Shown here: positions 48,195 through 56,541 of the stretch, piece by piece
Layout: the number at the start of each line of letters is the position of its first letter
How positions within the stretch are numbered: position 1 is the first letter of the stretch
Program-made: the position numbers and the translations under genes
From: an uncultured Clostridia bacterium
Lineage (GTDB): Bacteria; Bacillota; Clostridia; Peptostreptococcales; Anaerovoracaceae
Assembly (NCBI GenBank): GCA_938046095.1
Contig: CALIXS010000024.1
Span: 62,001-126,000, forward strand
Length of the DNA: 64,000 nucleotides
Reading direction: 5' to 3'
The notes under the pieces: generated by a model
The model's input: the letters and a program-made list of their open reading frames with translations, nothing else
Databases searched by the model: none
Told to the model about the DNA's origin: nothing

Positions 48195-49388
48195 ATGCAG
48201 ACGGAGAAAAACGATATTCTTATAGTACGATGCGGTGAGGTTGCCCTTAAGGGTATGAACAAGCCGTATTTCGAGCGTATGCTCGCTGAAAGGATAAGAA
48301 ACCGTCTCGGTAAGGCGGGAATGATGTCGGCACAGGTAAAAAGGCACGAGGGTCTTATATATGTGAGGCCGGACGGCAGTGCGAGTTATAACGCCGTCGC
48401 CGCCGAAATATCGAAGGTGTTCGGTGTCGCATCTGTAAGCCCGGCTCTCGAAACGGAGCCGGATCTCGATAAAATCGGTGAAACGGCCGTGGAGCTTATG
48501 AAGGAGCTGATAGAAACGCGGGGTATATCGAGTTTCAAAGTTGAAGCTAAGAGAGCCGACAAAAAATTCCCCGTAAAATCTCCCGATATAGGAAGGATAA
48601 TCGGAGCCGCGATTCTGACGGGCTGCAAGGTCCTAAAGGTTGATGTACACGAGCCGGATGTAAGGCTTTATATCGATGTGAGACATGACGGTGCGTACAT
48701 ATATACGGAAAAGATAAACGGATTCGGCGGTCTGCCTCTCGGGACGAACGGAAAAGGGCTGGTGCTGCTCTCCGGAGGTATCGATTCGCCTGTTGCGGCA
48801 TGGATGATGGCAAAGAGAGGGATGCTTATAGAGGCCGTACATTTTCATTCATATCCGTACACATCGCCGCGCGCTCAGGATAAGGTTGAACAGTTGGCAG
48901 GCATCGTCGCGTCATATTGCGGAAGTTTTAAGCTCCATGTCGTAAATATCCTTCCTATACAGGAACAGATCGTAAAAAACTGCCCCGAAGCGGAAACGAC
49001 GATACATGTGAGACGTTTCATGATGATGATAGCCGAAAGGATAGCGGCGGGGTGCGGAGCGATGATGCTGATAACGGGTGAAAATCTCGGGCAGGTCGCA
49101 AGTCAGACGGCACAGGCCCTCGTCGTGACGGACGAATGTGTGAAAATACCGGTCATGAGACCTCTGATAGCGATGGACAAGGTCGATATAATGGACAAGG
49201 CCGCGGAAATAGGGACGTACGAAAAATCGATAGAGCCTTACGAGGACTGCTGTACCGTATTCCTCCCGAAGCATCCGACGACAAAACCTGACATTGACAG
49301 GATCAGACTGTCGGAGTCGTCGCTCGATATAGAAAGAATGGTAGCGGACGCCGCCGCGTCCCGGGAGATAATAGAAATAACGGGCTGA
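48195..49388 (+). CDS. thiI: tRNA 4-thiouridine synthase ThiI
   Basis: ThiI adenylates U8 of tRNA and replaces oxygen with sulfur. The N-terminal ferredoxin-like/THUMP region (about 1-165) is followed by the PP-loop LLSGGIDSPVAAWMMAKRG. Further family segments are TGENLGQVASQT and the late ACE-like YEDCCTVFLPKHP. The 397-residue form has no rhodanese domain, as in other Firmicutes, so the partner cysteine desulfurase next door must deliver sulfur directly. Confidence 0.96.
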   Translation: MQTEKNDILIVRCGEVALKGMNKPYFERMLAERIRNRLGKAGMMSAQVKRHEGLIYVRPDGSASYNAVAAEISKVFGVASVSPALETEPDLDKIGETAVELMKELIETRGISSFKVEAKRADKKFPVKSPDIGRIIGAAILTGCKVLKVDVHEPDVRLYIDVRHDGAYIYTEKINGFGGLPLGTNGKGLVLLSGGIDSPVAAWMMAKRGMLIEAVHFHSYPYTSPRAQDKVEQLAGIVASYCGSFKLHVVNILPIQEQIVKNCPEAETTIHVRRFMMMIAERIAAGCGAMMLITGENLGQVASQTAQALVVTDECVKIPVMRPLIAMDKVDIMDKAAEIGTYEKSIEPYEDCCTVFLPKHPTTKPDIDRIRLSESSLDIERMVADAAASREIIEITG

Positions 49389-49455
49389 TGCGATGCGAAA
49401 AGGGTTCGCCGCAAATAACTGCGGAAACGTTTTCAAACGGGTAAAATTTCCTTGC

Positions 49456-49586
49456 AAATTGACATGAAACGTGTTTAACTATATTTGTATGCCGTTATTT
49501 TTATAACAAAGGTATACGTCGGATCTTGTTATAGGCTTTCCTCTCCGAAGGTGAGGATCGTTATAATAATTTAAGGAGGCATTTAC
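49456..49586 (+). promoter_or_regulatory. Promoter and structured leader of the acyl-CoA dehydrogenase-etf operon
   Basis: TTGACA near 49459 is followed, after 15-17 bases, by TATATT/TATTTG-like -10 sequences. The leader then has TATAACAA (about 49503-49510) pairing with TTGTTATA (about 49526-49533). A second hairpin is CCTCTCC-GAA-GGTGAGG (about 49540-49556). AAGGAGG precedes the ATG. No terminator T-run follows these hairpins, so they probably affect RNA stability or translation. Confidence 0.55.
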
Positions 49587-50729
49587 ATGAACTTTCAACT
49601 GACGAAGGAACAGGAATTCGTGCAGAAAATGGTCAGGGAATTCGCGAAGACCGAAGTTGAGCCATTGGCGGCGGATATCGATAAGGAACATCGTTTCCCT
49701 GTTGAAACTGTCGAAAAGATGGCCAAGTACGGCCTGCTGGGAATTCCGTTCCCTACAAAGTACGGCGGAGCCGGCGGAGACGAGCTCTCTTATGCTATTA
49801 CGGTAGAAGAGCTTGCCAAGGTCTGTGCGTCTACATCCGTCATAGTTTCGGCGCATACATCGCTTTGCTGCTGGCCTATATACAAATACGGCACGGAAGA
49901 CCAGAAGATGAAGTATCTCCCTGAGCTTCTTGCCGGCAAAAAGCTCGGTGCTTTCGGCCTTACGGAGCCTAATGCCGGTACGGACGCTTCCGGACAGCAG
50001 ACAAGAGCTGAGCTTGACGGAGACGAGTGGGTACTGAACGGTGCTAAATGCTTTATCACAAACGGCGGATATGCCGATGTGTTTATAGTTATGGCAATGA
50101 CCGACAAGTCACAGGGCAACCGCGGAATCAGTGCATTCGTCGTGGAGAAAACCGATCCCGGCTTTTCTATCGGTAAGACAGAGGACAAGATGGGTATCTG
50201 CGCTTCTTCGACGACGGAGTTGATATTCCAGAACTGCAGAATTCCTAAGGACAGACTCCTCGGCGGACTCGGCAAGGGCTTTAAGGTAGCCATGTCGACT
50301 CTCGACGGCGGACGTATCGGAATAGCCTCGCAGGCGCTCGGAATCGCCGAGGGTGCTCTCGAGGTCACGATAGAATACATGAAGCAGAGAAAACAATTCG
50401 GTAAGAAGCTCGCTCAGATGCAGGCTCTCCAGTTTGTCGTAGCTGATCTCGCGACGAGCATCGAAGCTGCAAAGCTCCTCGTTTACAGGGCTGCGTTCAG
50501 CGTAGATGCGGGACTTCCTTACAGCGTACCTGCCGCTATGGCAAAGCTCTTTGCTGCGGAGACGGCAATGCATGTCACAACAAAGTGTGTACAGCTCCAT
50601 GGCGGTTATGGTTATACAAAGGATTACCCTGTTGAGAGAATGATGAGAGACGCCAAGATTACGGAGATCTACGAAGGAACTTCGGAGGTTCAGAGAATGG
50701 TTATCTCGGGTTCGCTTCTGCGTAAATAG
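49587..50729 (+). CDS. Acyl-CoA dehydrogenase (short-chain/butyryl-CoA type)
   Basis: This FAD enzyme interconverts acyl-CoA and 2-enoyl-CoA, passing electrons to or from EtfAB encoded next. The 380 residues contain FGLTEPNAGTDASGQQT (flavin contact), GNRGISAFVVEK, the RKQFGKKLAQMQALQF stretch, and the catalytic glutamate in IYEGTSEVQRMVISG. In Clostridia such a trio can act in the reducing direction with electron bifurcation, for example on crotonyl-CoA. No thiolase, crotonase or hydroxyacyl-CoA dehydrogenase gene is nearby, so the substrate is not proven. Codons are less AUA-rich than in neighbours. Confidence 0.93.
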   Translation: MNFQLTKEQEFVQKMVREFAKTEVEPLAADIDKEHRFPVETVEKMAKYGLLGIPFPTKYGGAGGDELSYAITVEELAKVCASTSVIVSAHTSLCCWPIYKYGTEDQKMKYLPELLAGKKLGAFGLTEPNAGTDASGQQTRAELDGDEWVLNGAKCFITNGGYADVFIVMAMTDKSQGNRGISAFVVEKTDPGFSIGKTEDKMGICASSTTELIFQNCRIPKDRLLGGLGKGFKVAMSTLDGGRIGIASQALGIAEGALEVTIEYMKQRKQFGKKLAQMQALQFVVADLATSIEAAKLLVYRAAFSVDAGLPYSVPAAMAKLFAAETAMHVTTKCVQLHGGYGYTKDYPVERMMRDAKITEIYEGTSEVQRMVISGSLLRK

Positions 50730-50750
50730 GATATAAGGAGGACACACATA

Positions 50751-51548
50751 ATGTTTAATATTGTTGTATGCGCTAAGCAGGTTCCGGATACAAACGAAAT
50801 CAAGATCAATCCGGAAACCGGTTCACTGATCAGAGACGGTGTTCCAAGCATCCTTAATCCGGATGACGCAAACGCTCTCGAAGAGGCTCTGACCATAAAG
50901 GATGCAGATCCTGACAACGTACACGTAACCGTAGTTTCCATGGGACCTCCGCAGGCACAGGATATGCTTTTCGAGTGCCTCGCAATGGGCGCCGACGACG
51001 CTGTTCTTCTTTCGGACAGAGCGGTGGGCGGATCCGATACGTGGGCAACATCAAACGCCATAACGGCCGCCATAAACAAACTCGGCAAATTCGACATGAT
51101 CATAGGCGGCAGGCAGGCTATCGACGGAGATACCGCTCAGGTAGGTCCTCAGATCGCCGAGAAGCTTCATCTTCCGCAGGTAACTTATGTACAGTCTTGT
51201 GAGCTTTCAGCAGATAAGACAAAGGTGACCGTCCAGAGACAGCTTGAGGACGGCTATGAGGTAATCGAAGCACCTATCCCTTGCATGCTCACATGCACAA
51301 AGGAGCTCAACACGCCGAGATACATGAAGATGGCAGGCATCTTCAATCCTGAGAAGGACATCAAGGTATGGAGTGCGGCTGACGTAGAGGTGGATCTCAC
51401 TACAGTAGGGCTCAAGGCTTCCCCGACGAACGTATTCCGTTCATTTACACCGAAGCCGAAGGGAAAGGGTACGATGCTTGAGGGAGATACCGAAAAGGAC
51501 GTAGCTAAGCAGTTGCTCGTAGCTCTGAAGAAGAAGCACGTGATTTAA
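50751..51548 (+). CDS. etfB: Electron transfer flavoprotein beta subunit
   Basis: EtfB (265 residues) forms the heterodimer with EtfA. It begins with IVVCAKQVPDTNEIKI and carries the signature region FDMIIGGRQAIDGDTAQVGPQIAEKL, in two adjoining parts. In bifurcating Etf complexes this subunit binds a second FAD instead of AMP; I cannot decide this from the sequence by eye. It is placed 21 bases after the dehydrogenase with a strong AGGAGG site. Confidence 0.95.
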   Translation: MFNIVVCAKQVPDTNEIKINPETGSLIRDGVPSILNPDDANALEEALTIKDADPDNVHVTVVSMGPPQAQDMLFECLAMGADDAVLLSDRAVGGSDTWATSNAITAAINKLGKFDMIIGGRQAIDGDTAQVGPQIAEKLHLPQVTYVQSCELSADKTKVTVQRQLEDGYEVIEAPIPCMLTCTKELNTPRYMKMAGIFNPEKDIKVWSAADVEVDLTTVGLKASPTNVFRSFTPKPKGKGTMLEGDTEKDVAKQLLVALKKKHVI

Positions 51549-51563
51549 GGAGGATCTAATACA

Positions 51564-52676
51564 ATGTCAGAAGTAAATTTCGCAGAATACAAGAATGTAT
51601 GGGTATTCGCCGAACAGCGCGAAGGCAAGCTTATGAACGTTGCTCTCGAGCTCATCGGCGAAGGTCACAGATTGTCGAGAGACATAAGTGCTGATTCCAA
51701 GGTCGCTGCTCTTCTCGTAGGCGATAAGGTCGAGCATCTCGCCCAAGAGTGCTTCGAGTACGGTGCAGACATCGTTTACATCATCGAGGATCCGCTTCTT
51801 AAGAATTACACGACGGATGCCTACACCAAGGCTATAACGGCAGCTCTCCGCAAGTATAAGCCTGAGATCATTATGTACGGAGCAACCCACATCGGACGCG
51901 ATCTCGCTCCGCGTGTAGCGGGGCGTGCGAACGTAGGTCTTACGGCGGACTGCACACATCTCGATATCAAGGTATCGAAGTACATAGACTTCGCTCAGAA
52001 GAACACGACACTGAATACGGATACGCTTGATCCTGCCGATACGGATACAAAGCTCAAGATGACGCGTCCTGCTTTCGGCGGAAATCTTATGGCTACTATC
52101 GTAAGCCCTACTTCAAGACCTCAGATGTCTACGGTAAGGCCGGGCGTTATGCAGAAGCTCGAGAAAAAGCCGGGAGCGACGGGCGAGATAATCAGGGTTT
52201 CCGCCGACGTTATCGATCTTAAGCCTGAAGATATCAGAACAAAGATCGTCGATATCGTGAAGTCGACTAAGGAACTCGTTTCTCTTACCGACGCGGATAT
52301 CATCTGCTCGGGCGGAAGAGGTCTCGGAGATGCAAAGGGCTTTGAGCTCATGCAGAAGTTTGCCGACAAGGTCGGCGGTGTTGTCGGAGCTTCGCGTGCG
52401 GCTGTCGATTCGGGATGGATCGATCACAGCCATCAGGTCGGACAGACGGGAACAACCGTAAAGCCTAAGATTTACTTTGCCTGCGGTATTTCGGGTGCTA
52501 TTCAGCACCTGGCAGGCATGCAGAATTCGGATATCATCGTCGCCATCAACAAAGATGCCGACGCTCCTATATTCGAAGTTGCCGACTACGGTATCGTCGG
52601 AGACCTCTATAAGGTTATCCCTGAACTCATGGCGGAATGGGACAACGCAGAGGCACTCGCTGACGCAGTAAAGTAA
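51564..52676 (+). CDS. etfA: Electron transfer flavoprotein alpha subunit
   Basis: EtfA carries the electron-transferring FAD. The C-terminal FAD domain shows SRAAVDSGWIDHSHQVGQTG, followed by YFACGISGAIQHLAGM and the INKDADAPIFEVADYGIVGD signature. At 370 residues it is somewhat longer than the classic 310-335-residue proteins but has no ferredoxin-like extension such as in CarE. It is the last gene of the operon and is followed by a strong bidirectional terminator. Confidence 0.95.
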   Translation: MSEVNFAEYKNVWVFAEQREGKLMNVALELIGEGHRLSRDISADSKVAALLVGDKVEHLAQECFEYGADIVYIIEDPLLKNYTTDAYTKAITAALRKYKPEIIMYGATHIGRDLAPRVAGRANVGLTADCTHLDIKVSKYIDFAQKNTTLNTDTLDPADTDTKLKMTRPAFGGNLMATIVSPTSRPQMSTVRPGVMQKLEKKPGATGEIIRVSADVIDLKPEDIRTKIVDIVKSTKELVSLTDADIICSGGRGLGDAKGFELMQKFADKVGGVVGASRAAVDSGWIDHSHQVGQTGTTVKPKIYFACGISGAIQHLAGMQNSDIIVAINKDADAPIFEVADYGIVGDLYKVIPELMAEWDNAEALADAVK

Positions 52677-52697
52677 GTTCATGTAATCAAATCAAAA

Positions 52698-52738
52698 AAA
52701 CGCCCGTCGTCCTTAACCCACTGACGACGGGCGTTTTT
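52698..52738. terminator. Bidirectional terminator between etfA and maf
   Basis: AAACGCCCGTCGTC and GACGACGGGCGTTT make a perfect 14-bp stem with an 11-base loop. The run of seven A before and five T after lets it work on both strands for the convergent etfA and maf genes. Confidence 0.92.
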
Positions 52739-52794
52739 ATATCGCTTCCGATGTGTACCGATGGTGCAGTCTGTCACCCTTATCAGGCAGCCCG

Positions 52795-53364
52795 TTATAT
52801 ATATTTTTCCCGAAGGAGCCCGGTCAAACGTCGCAGGGGAAGTCCCACCACATTGTCGTAATCACCGTCTATGTTTGTGATAAACCTGCCGAACCACCCC
52901 TGTATCGCATATCCTCCCGCTTTGTCGTACGGTTCATCGCTCATGACATAACGTGATATGTCACGGGACGAAAAATTCGCAACGAAAACTTTCGTGACAT
53001 CGCAGAACGTGTCTATATGAGGAGTACCTGTTTCCAGAACGGTGACACCTGTAATAACCTCATGTGGATGGCCCGAAAGGCTCATAAGCATCTTTTCGGC
53101 ATCTTTTTCGTCGCTTGGTTTACCAAGAATACCGTTATTGGAAACTACAGTATCCGCGGCTATTATTACAGTATTATCCGGAAATAATTCCGCAACGGAC
53201 AAAGCTTTTTTTAGAGACAGGAACATGACCGCATCGCGCGGCAATATGTTTTTCGGAAGCGTTTCATCTATGTCTGCCGGGTGTATTATTGGATTGAAGC
53301 CCGATTTTTGCAGCATTTCAATCCTTCTCGGTGACGATGAGGCGAGCACCGTTGTTTTGTTCAT
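52795..53364 (-). CDS. maf: Maf-like nucleoside triphosphate pyrophosphatase
   Basis: Maf proteins hydrolyse dTTP/UTP or modified nucleotides and are linked to septum control. The 189 residues begin with LASSSPRRIEMLQKSGF, have the IIAADTVVS catalytic segment, the KPSDEKDAEKMLMSLSGHPHEVITGV block (in two parts) and the GGYAIQGWFGRFI end motif. The start at 53364 follows GGGAGGT by five bases; an ATG 17 codons upstream adds unconserved residues. Confidence 0.94.
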   Translation of the reverse strand: MNKTTVLASSSPRRIEMLQKSGFNPIIHPADIDETLPKNILPRDAVMFLSLKKALSVAELFPDNTVIIAADTVVSNNGILGKPSDEKDAEKMLMSLSGHPHEVITGVTVLETGTPHIDTFCDVTKVFVANFSSRDISRYVMSDEPYDKAGGYAIQGWFGRFITNIDGDYDNVVGLPLRRLTGLLREKYI

Positions 53365-53386
53365 ATGTACCTCCCGTATCTCCGTT

Positions 53387-53415
53387 TTTTTACTTTCAGA
53401 AGATGAGGATAACAA
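53387..53415 (-). promoter_or_regulatory. Possible promoter of maf
   Basis: On the minus strand TTGTTA (53415-53410) and TAAAAA (53392-53387) are spaced by 17 bases, just before the maf ribosome binding site. The hexamers are imperfect. Confidence 0.4.
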
Positions 53416-53451
53416 AAAATCTCTTAAATGACAACAGATGTTTGGGATTTG

Positions 53452-53480
53452 TTTACAAATATAGCTCTCTGTGTTATTAT
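53452..53480 (+). promoter_or_regulatory. Promoter of the LCP gene
   Basis: TTTACA (53452-53457) and TATTAT (53475-53480) are spaced by 17 bases, 26 bases before the LCP start, which has a strong AAGGAGG. Confidence 0.65.
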
Positions 53481-53506
53481 ATTAAAATATTCTAAGGAGG
53501 ATATGA

Positions 53507-54898
53507 ATGAGCAGAAGAGAACGCAGGGAGCGCGTGCTTGCCGAAGAGACGGCAAAGAAAGCAGCCGCCGGAACGCATAAGCGGTCAAAAAAGTTCAAAA
53601 TTGCAACCATAACGCTGACTGTCATACTCGGCGTTGCGATTATTGCGGCCGGGATCGGTTATTGGTATGTGAACTCAAAGCTTAATAAAATAGACAGACC
53701 TGCGGAGGATATAAAGGAAGAAGACCTTTCGATAACTGAGGTTACGGGGTGGACAAATGTGCTGCTGCTCGGAGTCGACTCGAGAAATATAAGCGATGCA
53801 CAGGGCTCGAGGACGGACTGCATTATAATTGCGAGCATCAATAACGACACTAAAAAGATATATTTGACATCTATATACAGGGATACATACATCAGACTGG
53901 GCGGTGGAGATATATACGACAAAATCAACCACGCTTTTGCAGAGGGCGGAGCCAAGGAGTCGATAAAAACCGTTAACGAGGCCCTCGATCTTAATATAAA
54001 GGATTACGTCCTCTTTAACTTCAAAGCGGTTTCCGATGTGGTAGACCTCTGCGGGGGGATAACACTCAATATAGAGGACTACGAGATAGAGCAGCTTAAT
54101 CGCTATGCGCAGGAGACAGCGAGGATAATAGATTACGGTGACTGTCCGGATGTGACCGAGCCGGGTGAACAAACTATCTGCGGACCTCAGGCCGTATCAT
54201 ACGGCAGGATACGCAAGGGGGTCGGCGATGATTTTAAGCGCACTGAGCGCATGAGAACGGTAATAAGTGTCCTGCTCAAGGAGATAAAGAGCGAGAGCCT
54301 GAAAAATATAGACAAAATAGCCGATACGGCGCTTTCACAGGTTCAGACGAACATGGCGAACGGCGATATTTTGTCTCTCATCGCCCGTGCAAGGAATATG
54401 GATATAGCCGGCAGTGAAGGATTTCCTTATAATATCACGACGGGATCACTGTACGGAGTATCGTATGTATTCCCGACAGATCTCGCGACCGATGTTGCGA
54501 CTTTGCATAAAAATATTTTCGGAGAGAGTCAATACGAGCCGAGCGAAACGGTAAAGACAATAAGCAATCAGATCCTGTACGATATTACGGGTGTCGCCAA
54601 TCCGAGCACGGTCGATCCCAACTCATATATAGAAGATCCGACACAGGGCGAGGTGCTTGATCCGGTGGATCCGTATACGGAGCCCGCTCCTGCTCCCGAA
54701 CCGACTCCTGCTCCCGAACCGACTCCTAATCCCGAACCGAACCCTGAGCCAAATCCGAATCCGAATCCGAACCCTGAGCCGAATCCGAACCCTGAGCCGA
54801 ATCCGAATCCGAACCCTGAACCGAATCCGAACCCGAACCCTGAGCCGAATCCAAACCCAAACCCGAACCCGAACCCGAACCCGAATCCGGGACCATAG
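53507..54898 (+). CDS. LytR-CpsA-Psr (LCP) family protein with Pro-rich tail
   Basis: LCP proteins attach teichoic acids or other glycopolymers to peptidoglycan outside the membrane. The 463 residues have a short basic cytoplasmic head, one membrane helix (about 28-52) and the LCP domain from TNVLLLGVDSR near residue 83. The domain includes the conserved arginines in GSRTDCIIIASI and LTSIYRDTYI and the RIRKGVGDDFKRTERMR block. The last 75 residues are almost pure Pro/Asn/Glu repeats, probably a wall-spanning stalk. The upstream gene at the window start suggests that this cell makes glycerol-phosphate polymers. Confidence 0.92.
   Translation: MSRRERRERVLAEETAKKAAAGTHKRSKKFKIATITLTVILGVAIIAAGIGYWYVNSKLNKIDRPAEDIKEEDLSITEVTGWTNVLLLGVDSRNISDAQGSRTDCIIIASINNDTKKIYLTSIYRDTYIRLGGGDIYDKINHAFAEGGAKESIKTVNEALDLNIKDYVLFNFKAVSDVVDLCGGITLNIEDYEIEQLNRYAQETARIIDYGDCPDVTEPGEQTICGPQAVSYGRIRKGVGDDFKRTERMRTVISVLLKEIKSESLKNIDKIADTALSQVQTNMANGDILSLIARARNMDIAGSEGFPYNITTGSLYGVSYVFPTDLATDVATLHKNIFGESQYEPSETVKTISNQILYDITGVANPSTVDPNSYIEDPTQGEVLDPVDPYTEPAPAPEPTPAPEPTPNPEPNPEPNPNPNPNPEPNPNPEPNPNPNPEPNPNPNPEPNPNPNPNPNPNPNPGP
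54675..54895 (+). repeat. Tandem Pro-Asn/Glu codon repeats in the LCP gene
   Basis: The DNA is made of repeated CCNAAC/CCNGAN units (for example CCGAACCCTGAGCCGAATCC) that encode alternating Pro-Asn and Pro-Glu. Such arrays change length by slippage. The reverse strand reads as a long Gly-Phe/Gly-Ser frame, which is an artefact of the repeat. Confidence 0.9.
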
Positions 54899-54913
54899 TG
54901 CGAAACGACAGTC

Positions 54914-54951
54914 AAAGAGTACCGATGCATTGACACATCGGTACTCTTTTG
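54914..54951. terminator. Terminator between the LCP gene and deoC
   Basis: AAAGAGTACCGATG and CATCGGTACTCTTT form a perfect 14-bp stem with an 8-base loop. The flanking A and T stretches allow termination of both convergent genes. Confidence 0.9.
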
Positions 54952-54994
54952 CGTATATGACGCATTATACGTACATCTGAACCTTCAGACCTCA

Positions 54995-55672
54995 TTATCC
55001 GTTTCGATTTTTTGCGTTATATTCGCGTATGATGCTGACGCCTGCGCTTACACCGAGCCTGTCTGCTCCGGCATCTATCATGATGAGAGCCGAATTCAGA
55101 GTATGTATCCCGCCGGAGGCTTTAATACCGAGTGCATTCCCGACGGCCTTTTTCATCAGTGCGACATCCTCGGGTGTTGTGCCGCCTGTGCCGAAACCGG
55201 TTGAGGTTTTTACGAAATCCGCTCCCGCCTCTTGCGATAACAGGCATGCCAAAACCTTTTCGTCATCGGTAAGGAAACACGTTTCGATTATTACCTTTAC
55301 CTTAGCACCTCCGGCATGAGCTTCCGAGGTGACTGCAGCGATATCCCCGAGCACGCGGGCGGCGTTTCCGGATTTAAGAAAACCGATATTCATCACCATG
55401 TCGATTTCGTCGGCTCCGTCATTTACGACCCTTGCCGCTTCGAAAGCTTTGACGGATGTGACTGAGGCGCCGAGAGGAAAGCCTACGACAGATGCGACCT
55501 TTACTCCGCACGATCTGAGCTCGACGGCGGCCTGTCTTACGTAGCACGGATTGACGCATACGGCGTAAAATCCGTATTCGGCGGCTTCGGAGCAAAGCGC
55601 GGAAATATCGTCGGGGGAAGCTTCCGGTCTGAGAAGCGTGTGGTCTATGTATTTGTTGATTTCGCTTACCAT
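54995..55672 (-). CDS. deoC: Deoxyribose-phosphate aldolase
   Basis: DeoC splits 2-deoxyribose 5-phosphate into glyceraldehyde 3-phosphate and acetaldehyde in nucleoside breakdown. The 225-residue TIM barrel starts INKYIDHTLLRPEAS, has VIIETCFLTDDEKV, the Schiff-base lysine in ADFVKTSTGFGTGG, and the second lysine in GIKASGGI. A GGAGG lies nine bases before the ATG. It stands alone, without other deo genes. Confidence 0.96.
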   Translation of the reverse strand: MVSEINKYIDHTLLRPEASPDDISALCSEAAEYGFYAVCVNPCYVRQAAVELRSCGVKVASVVGFPLGASVTSVKAFEAARVVNDGADEIDMVMNIGFLKSGNAARVLGDIAAVTSEAHAGGAKVKVIIETCFLTDDEKVLACLLSQEAGADFVKTSTGFGTGGTTPEDVALMKKAVGNALGIKASGGIHTLNSALIMIDAGADRLGVSAGVSIIREYNAKNRNG

Positions 55673-55712
55673 TTGTCATGTCCTCCATGACAATCATGAT
55701 AACACAGAACGA

Positions 55713-55741
55713 TTGACACGGGCTGATATTTATGATAGAAA
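55713..55741 (+). promoter_or_regulatory. Possible promoter of the CYTH gene
   Basis: TTGACA (55713-55718) is followed after 17 bases by TAGAAA (55736-55741), a poor -10. It lies in the short region divergent from deoC. Confidence 0.35.
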
Positions 55742-55774
55742 AAAACATGCGAATAAATTATGAAAGAGGAAGAT

Positions 55775-56395
55775 ATGGAAATCGAACTTAAGTACAGCCT
55801 CGGGGACCCGAAAAATGCGGAGAGACTGTTCACCGACGAGGAGATACTCGCCGTTACCGATGAGGGCTCTGACGAGACAGTGCACATGCACGCTGTATAT
55901 TTTGATACGGAAGACAAACGACTGAGCAGGGAAGGGATGGTGTTCAGGGTACGCTGTGAGGACAGGAAGCTCGTGGGAACGCTCAAGTGGAACGGCCACA
56001 GTGAATCCGGGATGCACGAGCGCGAGGAGATAAATATACCTTTGCGCGATGAATACGATCTTTATAAGCCCGACATCGATATATTCAGACAGAGCCCGGT
56101 CTGCAACAAGCTCAGGAAGCTCGTAGGCAAACGCGAGCTCATAAACGTACTCGAGATAGATTTCATAAGAAGACAGGTCAGGATAGATATAGGCGATGCT
56201 ATATGCGAGCTTTCTGTTGATACGGGACGCCTTATAAGAGGTGACCTGACCGGAAGTGTAGCCGAGGTTGAGATCGAGCTTTATTCGGGTGACAGGAGCG
56301 AGATGGAAAAATGGGGAGCTCATATCGCCGAAAAGTACGGTTTGGAACCGGAAAACAGGGGAAAATTCAGGCAAGGTATGGAGTTGACGCGGTAA
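55775..56395 (+). CDS. CYTH domain protein (putative triphosphate hydrolase)
   Basis: The 206-residue protein starts with the CYTH hallmark E-I-E-L-K (residues 2-6). It continues with the alternating charged strands of a triphosphate tunnel, such as YFDTEDKRLSREGMVFRVR, TLKWNGH, EVEIELYSGD and the final ENRGKFRQGM. CYTH enzymes cleave inorganic triphosphate, thiamine triphosphate or make cyclic AMP; I favour a triphosphatase, without proof. The ATG at 55775 follows AGAGGA, while one five codons earlier lacks a site. Confidence 0.82.
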   Translation: MEIELKYSLGDPKNAERLFTDEEILAVTDEGSDETVHMHAVYFDTEDKRLSREGMVFRVRCEDRKLVGTLKWNGHSESGMHEREEINIPLRDEYDLYKPDIDIFRQSPVCNKLRKLVGKRELINVLEIDFIRRQVRIDIGDAICELSVDTGRLIRGDLTGSVAEVEIELYSGDRSEMEKWGAHIAEKYGLEPENRGKFRQGMELTR

Positions 56396-56420
56396 ATATG
56401 GTGACAAGTAAGAGATAAAG

Positions 56421-56442
56421 GCCGCAAGCAACGGCTTTTTTT
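56421..56442 (+). terminator. Terminator after the CYTH gene
   Basis: GCCG-CAAGCAA-CGGC is a short stem followed by seven T residues. The next bases (GTTGCT) could also pair with AGCAAC. Confidence 0.65.
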
Positions 56443-56452
56443 GTTGCTTTTC

Positions 56453-56481
56453 TTTACTTTTTTCAAAAAAAATGTTAAAAT
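56453..56481 (+). promoter_or_regulatory. Likely promoter of tig-clpP-clpX
   Basis: TTTACT (56453-56458) and TAAAAT (56476-56481) are spaced by 17 bases with an A-rich spacer. No CIRCE (HrcA) operator or clear CtsR site was found by eye between this promoter and tig. Confidence 0.6.
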
Positions 56482-56541
56482 ATGACGTTACTGTGGGTAT
56501 ATAACATGGGATTTCATAAAAACGCGGAGGAATAATTAACA

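Noticed and set aside
54675..54895. Possible CRISPR-like array
   Set aside because: The repeats are short in-frame codon repeats without unique spacers, inside a coding region.
54568..54936. Minus-strand frame encoding Gly-Phe/Gly-Ser repeats
   Set aside because: It is the mirror image of the Pro-Asn/Glu repeat in the LCP gene and also crosses the terminator; no ribosome binding site or family likeness.
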